The notes under the pieces were generated by a model, which was not told the origin of the DNA, did no database searches, and saw nothing but the letters and a program-made list of their open reading frames with translations. Positions 45,901 to 54,913 of a stretch of 64,000 bases of DNA are shown here, in pieces (the stretch's first letter is position 1; every line of letters begins with the position of its first letter). The DNA is from an uncultured Thermogutta sp. GTDB lineage: Bacteria > Planctomycetota > Planctomycetia > Pirellulales > Thermoguttaceae. The DNA lies in assembly GCA_937128505.1 (NCBI GenBank), contig CAKZMM010000084.1, positions 238,360 to 302,359 on the forward strand, read 5' to 3'. A program made the position numbers and the translations under genes.

Positions 45901-46663
45901 GTCAGAAGCAGAAGGAATCGATCGTTTTCCGAGATATGCATTGCCCAATCAAAACGATGGAAGCGTTTGGCACAGCCCTGGGGGATCCGACGCTTTCAGC
46001 CGCACGGGGTCTCGGAGAAGCCGGATTCAAGTATCCGGAGCGGATGAAGGCCTTCGGAAAGGGGTGGCGAACAATCAACCCGGCGAAAACCCGCAAGAGG
46101 AAAATTTACCGGAAAAACCCGGAAAACGGCCCCCAAATGCACGCCTCGAGGGGAACCCACCATTGCAGGAGCGTATTGCCGAGAGCGAGACCTCCGTCGA
46201 CTATTCCCCCCCATACCACCAATCCTGTCCCCTTCCGGAAATGAACTTGCTTGAGGAGGTATTGCGAGATTATCAAACGCTGGGATTATCCCTCCGAGCC
46301 CATCCAATGAGTTTTCTTCGCTCGTGGCTCGACCGGCAGAGGGTAACTCCGGCGGCCTTTCTCCCCCAAAAAGCGGATGGAGCCCCGGTTTGGGTCGCCG
46401 GAGTTGTCCTGGTAAGGCAGCGTCCCAGCACGGCCAAAGGAATCACTTTCATGACGCTGGAAGATGAAACCGGTCAAGTCAACTTGATCATCCGACCGGA
46501 CGTATGGCGACGATGGAGACAAGCTGCCTTAAGCGCCACCATCATTCTGGTTCAAGGCAGACTCCAAAAGCAAGGCGAGATCATCCACGTACGATGTGCC
46601 AAGCTACTGGATCTTTCGGAAAAACTGCGAACTCTTCCCGATTGTTCGCGGGATTTTTGCTAA
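42935..46663 (+). CDS. dnaE2: Error-prone DNA polymerase DnaE2
   Basis: 1,242 residues from the ATG at 42935 ([20 protein letters not shown]), chosen because DnaE2 proteins begin there; the frame is open further upstream. Domains in order: PHP (1–about 280; ELHAKSNF instead of an HxH pair), polymerase palm and fingers with the catalytic PDIDVDF (Asp381, Asp383) and KVDCLGLG (Asp near 531), then [11 protein letters not shown] and [20 protein letters not shown], a helix-hairpin-helix region ([14 protein letters not shown]) and an OB fold ([20 protein letters not shown]). Two Pro/Ser/Asn-rich insertions stand out, at about 793–868 and about 956–1090. It performs translesion synthesis with ImuA and ImuB. 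It is the last gene of the operon and faces a convergent kinase gene. Confidence 0.95.
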   Translation: [1242 protein letters not shown]

Positions 46664-46750
46664 AAGCTGCAAGCAAATTCGGAAAACCCCTTCCGGCGAA
46701 AATCTAAAGAGCAATCCATCTTGATAACCGCACCTTTTAGGAGGCACGGC

Positions 46751-47683
46751 TTACTGTCGCTGGATCACCTCCCCCGTGACTTGTTTGGCCAGCTCGAAGA
46801 CTCGCTCCCGTTTCAGTCGACATGGAACCAATTGTTCCACATTGTGCACCGCAGCACCAATTCCCAGTTGCACGGCTTCCGGAATCGATTTTCCCTCTCC
46901 GATCGCCATGGCTAATGTTCCCGCGAGAGCATCTCCGGAGCCGATCGGGTTGACCACTTCAGCAGGCTTGGGCGGTAAAAAACGCAATAGCTCTTTCGGG
47001 CCCCCCACCCATACGGCCCGGTCCCCATCGGTGACTATCACCCATTGCGCACCACGTCGCTGGAGCTCACGAATGGCTGCCGGAATCGCTTCTGGACTTG
47101 GAATATCCGTTCGCAGCGTTTCGCCTAGCTCTCTTCGATTCGGCTTGACCACTAAGGGACGCAAATCAAGGCACGCTTCCAGCGATTGCCCGCGGAAATC
47201 AAGTACCGCCGGACAGCGCGTTTCGGCCAATAGTTCGCGAAAAAATTCGCGCGGGGTCCCCTCGGGCAACGATCCGATCAAAAGGGCCGCGCTTGCTTTT
47301 GCAACTTCTTCGAGGTAAGCCTGACGAAATTGCTCCAATTCCGATTGCGTAAGAGGGCGTGCCCCCTCCACCAGTTCCGTGACCTGCCCCCGACCGCGGT
47401 CGAGGATCGTCGTGCAAACCCGGGTGGGGGCTTCGGTGACCACCCAGCGGTAATCGAGCTCCAATAGCTCGAAATCATCCTCGATCTGACGCCGCGTCCG
47501 ACCACCGACCGTTGCCAAAAGTCGCACCGGGCCACCCAAATGGTAGGCAGCCAACGCAGCATTGAAGACCTTGCCAGAAGCGCACCAGACGCTCTGTTCA
47601 GCTCGGTTGACCTCGCCCCACTGTACTTTCTCAAAAATCAAAATCTGTTGCCAGGCAGGAGTTAGACCAGCAATGAGAATCAC
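46751..47683 (-). CDS. PfkB-family sugar kinase (1-phosphofructokinase/tagatose-6-P-kinase-like)
   Basis: 310 residues of the ribokinase fold. It opens MILIAGLTPAWQQILIFEKV and has a substrate-side motif ASGKVFNAALAAYHLGG (about 35–52), LVVKPNRRELGETL (about 175) and the PfkB signature NPIGSGDALAGTLAMAIG (about 242–260) with the catalytic Asp in GSGD. The opening NPA-like motif and fold are closest to the 1-phosphofructokinase/LacC branch, which phosphorylates sugar phosphates with ATP. The GTG start at 47683 overlaps the stop of the upstream dehydrogenase gene by four bases (GTGA), so the two are translationally coupled. The exact sugar is not clear. Confidence 0.87.
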   Translation of the reverse strand: MILIAGLTPAWQQILIFEKVQWGEVNRAEQSVWCASGKVFNAALAAYHLGGPVRLLATVGGRTRRQIEDDFELLELDYRWVVTEAPTRVCTTILDRGRGQVTELVEGARPLTQSELEQFRQAYLEEVAKASAALLIGSLPEGTPREFFRELLAETRCPAVLDFRGQSLEACLDLRPLVVKPNRRELGETLRTDIPSPEAIPAAIRELQRRGAQWVIVTDGDRAVWVGGPKELLRFLPPKPAEVVNPIGSGDALAGTLAMAIGEGKSIPEAVQLGIGAAVHNVEQLVPCRLKRERVFELAKQVTGEVIQRQ

Positions 47684-48870
47684 AGGAGTCCCTCAAGAAT
47701 GTCCGTCAATTCTGCATCCGAAATCGGCCGCGGATTACCTTGCATACTCGTTCCTTGGGAGTCGGCGACAATCGCCGGAATCTGTTCCCGCCGAACCCCC
47801 ACGTCCGATAGCCGCCGAGGTAATCCCACGGCCTCACACATCAGCTCGATTTGCTCGATGAAAAAACTTGCCGCTGCCGGCTTTTCGGCCGGGACCTTGG
47901 ATGGAAACGCAGCTTGTGCCAACTCCGCTAGCTCGGTGGTGCATACGGATTGATTGGCTTTCAAAGCTGCCGGAAGCATCAAGGCGCAAGCTAGGCCATG
48001 GGGCAGTTTGCAATGCACGCCCAAAGCCGCCGCCACTCCATGGGCCATCCCCAAACCGGAGTTCGCCAAAGCCAAGCCGGAAAGCAAGGCGGCATGCGAC
48101 ATGGCCTCCCGTCCAGGCCGGCACGCGCCGTCCTTCACGACTTTGACCAGCCAATCCACAGCCAGCCGCACACCTTGCAGAATTAATGCCTGCGGAATGA
48201 GCCGCCTGCGCTTGGTAATATAGCTTTCGATCAGTTGCGTGATTGCGTCCATTCCCGTAGACGCGGTCACCTCTGGGGGAACGGTAATCGATAATTCCGG
48301 GTCAACCAGCGCAATTTGCGGCATAAGCCGCCAGTCCCTTAAACTCTTTTTGAACGGCGGCTGATAGCAAGAAATCACCGCATTGCGGGTCGCTTCGGCC
48401 CCAGTGCCCGCCGTCGTGGGCATGGCCAAAACTGGTAGGGGATCATGCTCCAGACGTAAGCCCCGGCCCACACCCTCCAGATAGTCTCGAACGGAGTGCT
48501 GGGATTCGTCCACGCAGTTGGTAACCATCCCAGCAAGGGCTTTCGCCAGGTCGATCGCCGCTCCACCGCCGATGGCCAAAAGAAAATCCCCCGGTTGGGT
48601 ACCCCGACGGCGCATGAGGCGTGTGAGCTCGTCCACATCTTCAACAAGAGGTTCGTGATCGATTGCAGGCAAAAGGACGCACTCAACCCCGCTGGATTCG
48701 AGCGACTCCTGAATGACCGCCAATAAACCGCAGGATTCGAAAAGGGGAGACCCGGGGACTAACCAGGCCCGCCGACCTAGCAGGCGTGCCAAAGACCCCA
48801 ACTCGCGGCGCCGGCCCCAGCCGAAGATGATCTGCCGGGGGGCAACAAAATCATAAGTAATATCGCTCAT
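47680..48870 (-). CDS. Iron-containing alcohol dehydrogenase
   Basis: 396 residues, typical length. The N-terminal Rossmann half has FGWGRRRELGSLARLLGRRA and the NAD(P) motif AIGGGAAIDLAKALAGM (about 99–115). The C-terminal helical half carries the metal site: STGMDAITQLIESYI (Asp; the second usual His is Gln here), GLGMAHGVAAALGVHCKLPHG (two His). The His-to-Gln change at the second ligand occurs in several branches of the family, so activity may remain, possibly with a changed metal. It probably oxidises or reduces a polyol or aldehyde and passes product to the coupled PfkB kinase. The substrate is unknown. Confidence 0.9.
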   Translation of the reverse strand: MSDITYDFVAPRQIIFGWGRRRELGSLARLLGRRAWLVPGSPLFESCGLLAVIQESLESSGVECVLLPAIDHEPLVEDVDELTRLMRRRGTQPGDFLLAIGGGAAIDLAKALAGMVTNCVDESQHSVRDYLEGVGRGLRLEHDPLPVLAMPTTAGTGAEATRNAVISCYQPPFKKSLRDWRLMPQIALVDPELSITVPPEVTASTGMDAITQLIESYITKRRRLIPQALILQGVRLAVDWLVKVVKDGACRPGREAMSHAALLSGLALANSGLGMAHGVAAALGVHCKLPHGLACALMLPAALKANQSVCTTELAELAQAAFPSKVPAEKPAAASFFIEQIELMCEAVGLPRRLSDVGVRREQIPAIVADSQGTSMQGNPRPISDAELTDILEGLL

Positions 48871-50022
48871 TACCTAAACTTCTAAAGCAATTTCGATAGG
48901 GGAGGATCGATCGGCCGAATGACATCGAAAACTAATATCGCAGATAAACAATTCTGTTTCTGCCGATACAGACTTCCGGTTTTCTTGCTGATACACTGTC
49001 ATACAATCTGTGCTTTTTAGTGATACAAATCTTCTTCTAAAAAAGGGGGGCCTCTGTCGTATTTTTGCCTCAGCCCATCCCCGTTTAAAGGCTTCACAGG
49101 CGCTGCCTAAAAGCTTGCAACTGGGTTGATTTCCCCGAATGCGTTGCCGAGCCTGTGCCGAATTAGAGCCGGGTCTGTTTTCGCTGGCTTGCCGGAACCG
49201 CAGCCTGGCAGTCCGCGCTTCGTCGCTCAGACCAAGTTTTTTTGATGTGATATTAGTAGGGCTAAGTATAACGTCTGGTGATGGATTGATAAGTATTACC
49301 GATTGATTTCGGTTCGAATGTATTTCCGCGCGCCTTGAAAGCGAGCCCACGGATCCCAGTTTTCGCTCTCTCCACCGCGAGCATGAATGCGACCCATTTC
49401 TGCCATGCACCTGCACCAAATCCCCGGCTTAATCGAGGTTCTCTAGTTTAACCTGTCCCAGTGGATCCCCGTAATTCACCGATTCTTACCGCTCGTACCC
49501 ATCAAAAAGGTGGAACCACTGAACGTTCAAAATCTTTCGCGTGCAAGCCGCGCAGGTTCGGCAACCCCAAAAACTACTAGACCTTTTCCGGCTTGCCCGC
49601 CAACCTTTTGCGAAAACTGGGAATTGTCGCCCTCAACTGTTCGACTGTTCGAGCCGAAATTGGCCTAGCCTCACAAAGGCGGAAATCTTAACCTACCATC
49701 GCGTCAGCGACCTCATCCCTCCCGCACAGAGAACAAAAGAACACATGAGGGAAGCGACGGGGTCCCGAAGGTCGTTGTCAAGTCTTAAAGAATCGTTGTC
49801 AACTCTTAGAGAACATGTAACCACCTCTTAGAGAACGTTTAACCACCCTTGACCCTTGAAGGGCTCAACAGCTTCCCCACGCAAAGGATAGGAACCGGAT
49901 TTAGAGAACATTTGCTCGTTGACGGCAGGAAGCCTTCTGCACCTTGTTTAGAAGACAAAGCCACCCCACATTCAAATTCAAACATTCACAGCATTAGACA
50001 AAATGACTTGTGGAGGAATGAC
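48871..50022. other. Gene-free interval with chained duplications
   Basis: No supportable gene in 1.15 kb. Close to the TlpA-like gene, two overlapping tandem duplications follow each other (49772–49846). Confidence 0.45.
49772..49846. repeat. Chained tandem duplications, 21- and 22-bp periods
   Basis: Units starting TCGTTGTCAAGTCTTAAAGA (49772) and TCGTTGTCAACTCTTAGAGA (49793) are adjacent. Then CTCTTAGAGAACATGTAACC (49803) repeats as CTCTTAGAGAACGTTTAACC (49825). The pattern looks like two successive duplication events. Confidence 0.9.
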
Positions 50023-51948
50023 GTGAGTCCAGCATCCGCTCAAAACTTTATCGGGTTGACGGCTGCTTTTTTAGCAATCATTGCGGCGCTAGCGACGCCC
50101 TGGCAGACGTTCGCCCAGGCGAATCAAAACCGTACCCCAAGTCCTCGGCAAGCCTTGCAACTTCGGCCTGTCCAACGGGATGTTGAATACGATATCCCGT
50201 CTCCGGAGGAAATCGATCGCTGTACCATGGAGCCGGTCCGCGTCGGCAAGCAGGCCGGTTGGAGTGTCCGCGGGGCTGATGGAACGATTCTGCGTCGGTT
50301 TATGGATACGAACGCCGATAACCTGGTAGACCAATGGAGTTATTTCAAAGAAGGGCTAGAGGTCTACCGCGATATCGACGGCAACTTCAACGGCAAAGCC
50401 GATCAATACCGCTGGTTCCATACCGCCGGGACGCGCTGGGGATTAGACCCTGACGAAGATGGTCGGATCAATAGTTGGCGAATCATCTCCGCCGAGGAGG
50501 TCACCGCAGAAGTCGTAACGGCGTTGGCACGCCGGGAATGGGATCGGTTTGCTCGCGTCTCCCTGACCACCACCGAGCTTAAATCCTTAGGCCATGGCCC
50601 AACAAAGACCAAGGAGCTGGAAGAAAAATTAGCCAGCCTTGCCGAGAAATTCAAAAAATTCACGTCGCAGCCGCAGGGGCTTGATCCGAACGCCAAGTGG
50701 CTGCAATTCAGTGGATTTCGTCCCGGGATTATCCCCGCAGGCACGGACGGCTCCACCCAGGAAATCCGGGTCTACGAAAACGTGGTGGCCTTGGCCGAAA
50801 GCGGGGGCCAGAACATTCAACTTCTGATTGGTACGCTGGTATCCGTGGGCGACACATGGCGGGTCATTGACCTGCCCCAGCTTTTGGATGGGGATCAACC
50901 GGCGATTGAAATCAGCGGTTTTTTCTTCCGGGCCCAAAGCGGCGAGCGGCCGGCCAGCACCACCCCATTGCCTGAGCCCAAAATACACCAGTTAGTCGAA
51001 GAGCTCGAAAAACGGGAGAAGGCGATCGAGCAGGCCACCCCTGCCCAACTGGCGACAGTCTACCAACAAAAAGCGGATCTTCTCGAGCAAATTATCCAGG
51101 CCTCCTCGGCAGAAGACCGCGCCATTTGGATCAAACAACTGGCCGACATGCTAAGTTTCACTGCTCAAGAGGGCTCCTATCCCCAAGCTTTGGAGCGATT
51201 AAAACAGCTTTTCGGTCGCGTACAAAAAGAAGCCGGAAGGGATCTTGTGGCTTACGTCCGGTATCGACTTCTGACGGCGGAGTATGGCCTGGCCATTCGC
51301 CAACCGAATGTTGATTTCGCCAAATTGCAAACCGATTGGACCAAGCAGCTCGAAGCTTTTGTTACCGAGTATGCTCAGAGTCCGGAGACCGCCGAAGCGA
51401 TGCTGCAACTAGCGATTGCCCAAGAGCTGACCGGCGAAGAGGCTTCGGCCAAAAAGTGGTATTCGCGCATCGTGGAACAATTCCCCGGCAGCCATGCCGC
51501 AATTAAGGCAGCCGGTGCCCAGCGGCGGTTAGAATCTGTCGGAAAACCCCTGGTGCTCCGCGGCCCCAGTCCCACAGGAGAAACGATCGACCTCACCCAA
51601 CTGCGCGGAAAGATCGTTCTGGTCCACTACTGGGCTAGTTGGTGCGAACCTTGCAAAGCGGAAATTGCCGCTCTCAAAGATTTGCAAAGCCGCTTTAACC
51701 GTTACGGTTTTTCGATCGTGGGCATCAATTTGGACCACTCCCCCGAGGCGATGCAGAATTTCATTCGAGAATATCAGCTAACTTGGCCTCAGCTCTATGA
51801 GCCCGGCGGATTAGATAGCCGATTGGCCAACGAGTTGGGCATCGTCACAGTTCCCACCATGATCCTTTTGGACCAGCAAGGCCGAGTGGTCAACCGCTCG
51901 CTCCAAGTTGCGGAATTGGAAGCAGAGCTTAAACGGTTGATCCGCTAG
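50023..51948 (+). CDS. Secreted protein with C-terminal TlpA-like thioredoxin domain
   Basis: 641 residues from the GTG at 50023, chosen because TGGAGGA lies just upstream and a signal peptide follows (FIGLTAAFLAIIAALATPWQ then TFAQA). The first 300 residues contain FMDTNADNLVDQWSYFKEGL and DIDGNFNGKADQYRWF, Asp/Asn-rich loops that could bind calcium. A helical, TPR-like middle follows (KREKAIEQ-type helices, AMLQLAIAQELTGEEASAKK). The C-terminal thioredoxin/TlpA domain has KIVLVHYWASWCEPCKAEIA with its CxxC at about 540–543, and VPTMILLDQQGRVV with the cis-Pro. It is a periplasmic thiol oxidoreductase, probably reduced by DsbD. Similar multi-domain redoxins are common in planctomycetes. Confidence 0.9.
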   Translation: MSPASAQNFIGLTAAFLAIIAALATPWQTFAQANQNRTPSPRQALQLRPVQRDVEYDIPSPEEIDRCTMEPVRVGKQAGWSVRGADGTILRRFMDTNADNLVDQWSYFKEGLEVYRDIDGNFNGKADQYRWFHTAGTRWGLDPDEDGRINSWRIISAEEVTAEVVTALARREWDRFARVSLTTTELKSLGHGPTKTKELEEKLASLAEKFKKFTSQPQGLDPNAKWLQFSGFRPGIIPAGTDGSTQEIRVYENVVALAESGGQNIQLLIGTLVSVGDTWRVIDLPQLLDGDQPAIEISGFFFRAQSGERPASTTPLPEPKIHQLVEELEKREKAIEQATPAQLATVYQQKADLLEQIIQASSAEDRAIWIKQLADMLSFTAQEGSYPQALERLKQLFGRVQKEAGRDLVAYVRYRLLTAEYGLAIRQPNVDFAKLQTDWTKQLEAFVTEYAQSPETAEAMLQLAIAQELTGEEASAKKWYSRIVEQFPGSHAAIKAAGAQRRLESVGKPLVLRGPSPTGETIDLTQLRGKIVLVHYWASWCEPCKAEIAALKDLQSRFNRYGFSIVGINLDHSPEAMQNFIREYQLTWPQLYEPGGLDSRLANELGIVTVPTMILLDQQGRVVNRSLQVAELEAELKRLIR

Positions 51949-52048
51949 CGCACGCTCAAAGCCGGGCGCAGTTCGTCCCATGCCGCAACATAAAGGCAAA
52001 GCGCCTCATAACCGAATTGCCGTTCGTTGCCAATCCAGCTTCGGGATT

Positions 52049-52309
52049 TCAGCCAAATTTATAGTGCTTTCGCACTTTGCGAAGTACTTTCCACGTACAA
52101 CTCAAGCCCTGCGGAAAGACAACCAGGTCACCGGGCCCGAATCGCACGGAGTCGGTGCCCGCTTCCACGACGACGTCCCCTTCGAGAATTAAGCAAGTTT
52201 CCTTCTCATCGTAGTACCAAGGAAACTCGGAGGGTTCTTTTTCCCACGTGGGGCACACACGCATTTGGGTTTCTTCTTCAGGAGTTGGCTTTCGAACCTC
52301 GATCTTCAT
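52049..52309 (-). CDS. Small cupin-domain protein
   Basis: 86 residues from the ATG at 52309, chosen because GGGGAG lies upstream and the cupin begins there; an in-frame start 21 codons earlier is less likely. The single-domain cupin (Cupin_3/DUF861-like) reads WEKEPSEFPWYYDEKETCLI, LEGDVVVEAGTDSVRFGPGD, LVVFPQGLSCTWKV. Glu and aromatic residues replace the usual metal-binding His pair, as in many ureidoglycolate-lyase/EutQ-like cupins. The function is unknown and no neighbours point to a pathway. Confidence 0.88.
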   Translation of the reverse strand: MKIEVRKPTPEEETQMRVCPTWEKEPSEFPWYYDEKETCLILEGDVVVEAGTDSVRFGPGDLVVFPQGLSCTWKVLRKVRKHYKFG

Positions 52310-52678
52310 CGCGTTTCTCCCCAAGCTAAAGCTTTTGCCACCCCGAACCCACTTACTTTGACGAAATCTCAATAGGATCTTTAAGCGCCGACCAAATTGT
52401 CAAATTTATCCGGCGCATCCCCAGGCTTTGTGGTAACCTCATAAGAGTGGGTTTAAGCTCTCGGGAAACTGAGGACATCCGGTTGGCTCATTGTTCCAAG
52501 GGAAATTTCTCGCAACCATGGTCTCAGCTATTCGCGACCTATTCTAACCGAGATTCATTATTGAGGATAAGTAACCCCGCCAGCGAACCACGCCGCTTCA
52601 TTTCTCGCGTCCAATCCTTCACCACTTTCGGTGTTTGCCCCGTCGTGAGCGCTTGTGCGGCCAGGGCTGCGCGCCCCA
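52310..52678. other. Intergenic interval, nothing recognised
   Basis: 369 bp between the cupin start and the GNAT-like gene end; no gene, RNA or repeat was recognised. Confidence 0.4.
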
Positions 52679-53803
52679 CTAATCATCCAAATCGTAAATG
52701 CGGTAGGTTTTTGTCCGCTTGGCTCCGCCTTTTTCCAAACTGCCGCGCGAGAGGCGGTTCGACTCCAATACCCAAGAGAATTCTGCCTCCTCGATCCCCC
52801 ACTCGAGCGCTTTCGGAATAAGACCGTGCAGCAGCACTAGACCCACTCCCATTCTTTGATATTCCGGTGCGACATTGGTGCTGAGTACCCGGACGCGCTT
52901 GATGGCTGTTTTGTTTGAGAGAAGCCGTATAAATCCAAACGGAAAGAGCCGCCCGTTGATCGCTTTGATCCGCGGGTTATAGTCGGGGAGACACAAAGTA
53001 GCGCCGACTAATCGACCATTGATCTCGGCTCCGATCGCTAGCTCGGGCACCAGCAGATATCGCAGACTCTTGGCCACGTGTCGGACCTCTTCCCGCGACA
53101 TGGGAACAAAGCCCCAGGTCCCTTGCAAAGAACGGTTATATAGCTCAATGAACGCCTCGACATCCTCGAGAAATCGGGCGCGATCCAAGGGGCGAAGCTT
53201 TATCCCCATCGCTTCAATGATCTGATGGACCGGTGGACCGTACCGCGCGGCTATAGCGGGAAGTTGCTCAACCCATCCTTCGTATGCATAAAGATCTTGG
53301 GCTTTGTGAAATCCGTATCTCTCCACTAGCTCGGGATAATATGGTGGGTTGTAAGTCATCATGAAACTCGGCGGCCGATCGAATCCTTCGATCAGCAAGC
53401 CAAGGGTGTAATTGAGTGAGGGGTTCATCGGGCCGCGGAGTTTTCGAATCCCCCGCTCCGCAAACCAGCGGCGGACGGCATCGAATAGCCCGGCAAACAC
53501 TTCCGGGTCATTGACCGATTCAAAAAACCCCCAAAAGCCCCGTTCCTCTTTGTGGCACTCGATGTGGTCGTAATTCAGGATTGCGGCAATCCGTCCACAG
53601 GCCATCCCGCCGCGATATCCCAAGAATGTCTGGATTTGATTCCGCCGCCAAAACGGATGCGGTCGGTAGCCCACCAGCTCCGCTTGTTGCCCACGGAGCG
53701 GAGGAATCCAATTTGGATCATCGCGGTACAGTTTCCAGGGCAATTCCAAGAATTGCCTCTGTTGTTTTCGAGTACGTACCGGCAAAACGGTTATTTCACT
53801 CAT
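52679..53803 (-). CDS. GNAT-fold N-acetyltransferase-like protein
   Basis: 374 residues and probably two GNAT-like halves. The N-terminal half begins ITVLPVRTRKQQRQFLELPW and KLYRDDPNWIPPLRGQQAEL, a signature of a family of large uncharacterised acetyltransferase-like proteins. Also seen are RKLRGPMNPSLNYTLGLLIE, a TYNPPYYPELVERYGFHKAQ segment and, in the second half, VLSTNVAPEYQRMGVGLVLL, which resembles the acetyl-CoA-binding loop (RxxGxG/A), then WVLESNRLSRGSLEKGGAKR. The substrate is unknown. The protein is cytoplasmic. No good ribosome binding site is seen before the ATG at 53803, but the family begins there. Confidence 0.85.
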   Translation of the reverse strand: MSEITVLPVRTRKQQRQFLELPWKLYRDDPNWIPPLRGQQAELVGYRPHPFWRRNQIQTFLGYRGGMACGRIAAILNYDHIECHKEERGFWGFFESVNDPEVFAGLFDAVRRWFAERGIRKLRGPMNPSLNYTLGLLIEGFDRPPSFMMTYNPPYYPELVERYGFHKAQDLYAYEGWVEQLPAIAARYGPPVHQIIEAMGIKLRPLDRARFLEDVEAFIELYNRSLQGTWGFVPMSREEVRHVAKSLRYLLVPELAIGAEINGRLVGATLCLPDYNPRIKAINGRLFPFGFIRLLSNKTAIKRVRVLSTNVAPEYQRMGVGLVLLHGLIPKALEWGIEEAEFSWVLESNRLSRGSLEKGGAKRTKTYRIYDLDD

Positions 53804-53947
53804 TGGGGGAAACGTTTCGCGGCTTGCCTCAAAATCTTAACCCTCGGAGTCGTGGAAAAAACGCTCAGAGGCAAAAGGCCCTACGACCTTGCTACCCTTG
53901 CCGTGGCCGAGATCCTCTATGCTTCTACCGACCGCTATGGCGATCTT

Positions 53948-54913
53948 TCATACGTCGCACAACCTTACCGCCTCCCACAGTGATCGCACCGGGTCGCGAG
54001 TGGGGATGAACTCCTGAGCAACATATCCCTCAAATTTGGTCTCGGCAATAGCCCTCATGATCGCCGGCCAATTGAGTTCCTGATTCTCATCGAGCTCATG
54101 TCGGCCGGGAACCCCTGCCGTGTGATAGTGTCCAATGTAATCTTTGAACTGGCGAATTCGCGTGATGATGTCTCCCTGCATGATCTGAACGTGATAGATG
54201 TCAAAGAGAATTTTCAGACGGTGCGAGCCCACCCGCTTGCATACCTCCACGCACCATTCGACGGAATCCCCCATATAGTCGGGATGACCTTTCATTTCCT
54301 CCGGGACGCGGCTATTGAGCACCTCCAAGATGAGATTGACCTTCTTTTTTTCCGCATAACCAATCACCGTTTTTAACCCGGCCACGGCGTTCTCCAAGCC
54401 GACATCGTCCGGCATTCCTTTACGAAACCCGGAAAAGGTAATCACGCTGGGGAAACCCGCTTCGGCACAGGCATCCACCGCTGCCACAATCTTTTCGCGA
54501 CACATCTCCCAGTTTTCGCGCCGGTTCCAACCATCCACAAAGCTATGGCTGCTTGCTAGCGCGCAGATGAGCCCGTACTTTTTCAAAATAGGCCAATCCT
54601 TGGGAGCCACCAGCTCGACGGATTGAATGCCCATGGCCGCTGCTACTTGGCATAGCTCCTCGAGACTCATCGGTTTTGACGACCAGTTCCCCACGAAACA
54701 CCAGTCGCAGACGGACTGTTTGATACGGCCCTTGACCACCGCCTTTTCGAGCGGTGCATCTGCTCCGCAACATACCCAAGGTAGTGCCGCGATACCCGAG
54801 GCAGTAGCCGCCGCCCGTGTGAGTAATTCACGCCGGCTTACCCCCGGGCGCCGTCCGGAATCCCGATTCTTCTCTCCACCAGTGGCCTTGCCAAAGCTCA
54901 GTTTCTGACGCAT
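53948..54913 (-). CDS. Tat-exported hydroxypyruvate-isomerase-like TIM-barrel protein
   Basis: 321 residues. The N-terminus has a twin-arginine signal (SRRELLTRAAATASGIAALP then WVCCGA), so a folded, probably metal-bound enzyme is exported. The barrel belongs to the xylose-isomerase/hydroxypyruvate-isomerase superfamily: SVELVAPKDWPILKKYGL, VITFSGFRKGMP, LILEVLNSRVPEEMKGHPDY (Glu), ILFDIYHVQIMQGD (Asp, His), IGHYHTAGVPGRHELD and GYVAQEFIPTRDP (Glu). The four metal-ligand positions of the family appear present. The ATG at 54913 follows GAGGAGGG. Planctomycetes have many exported paralogues of unknown sugar substrate. Confidence 0.92.
   Translation of the reverse strand: MRQKLSFGKATGGEKNRDSGRRPGVSRRELLTRAAATASGIAALPWVCCGADAPLEKAVVKGRIKQSVCDWCFVGNWSSKPMSLEELCQVAAAMGIQSVELVAPKDWPILKKYGLICALASSHSFVDGWNRRENWEMCREKIVAAVDACAEAGFPSVITFSGFRKGMPDDVGLENAVAGLKTVIGYAEKKKVNLILEVLNSRVPEEMKGHPDYMGDSVEWCVEVCKRVGSHRLKILFDIYHVQIMQGDIITRIRQFKDYIGHYHTAGVPGRHELDENQELNWPAIMRAIAETKFEGYVAQEFIPTRDPVRSLWEAVRLCDV

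Noticed and set aside
48874..49419. Minus-strand 181-codon frame upstream of the Fe-ADH
   Set aside because: Composition (many Ser, Arg, Cys, no hydrophobic pattern) looks random and no start signal is seen.
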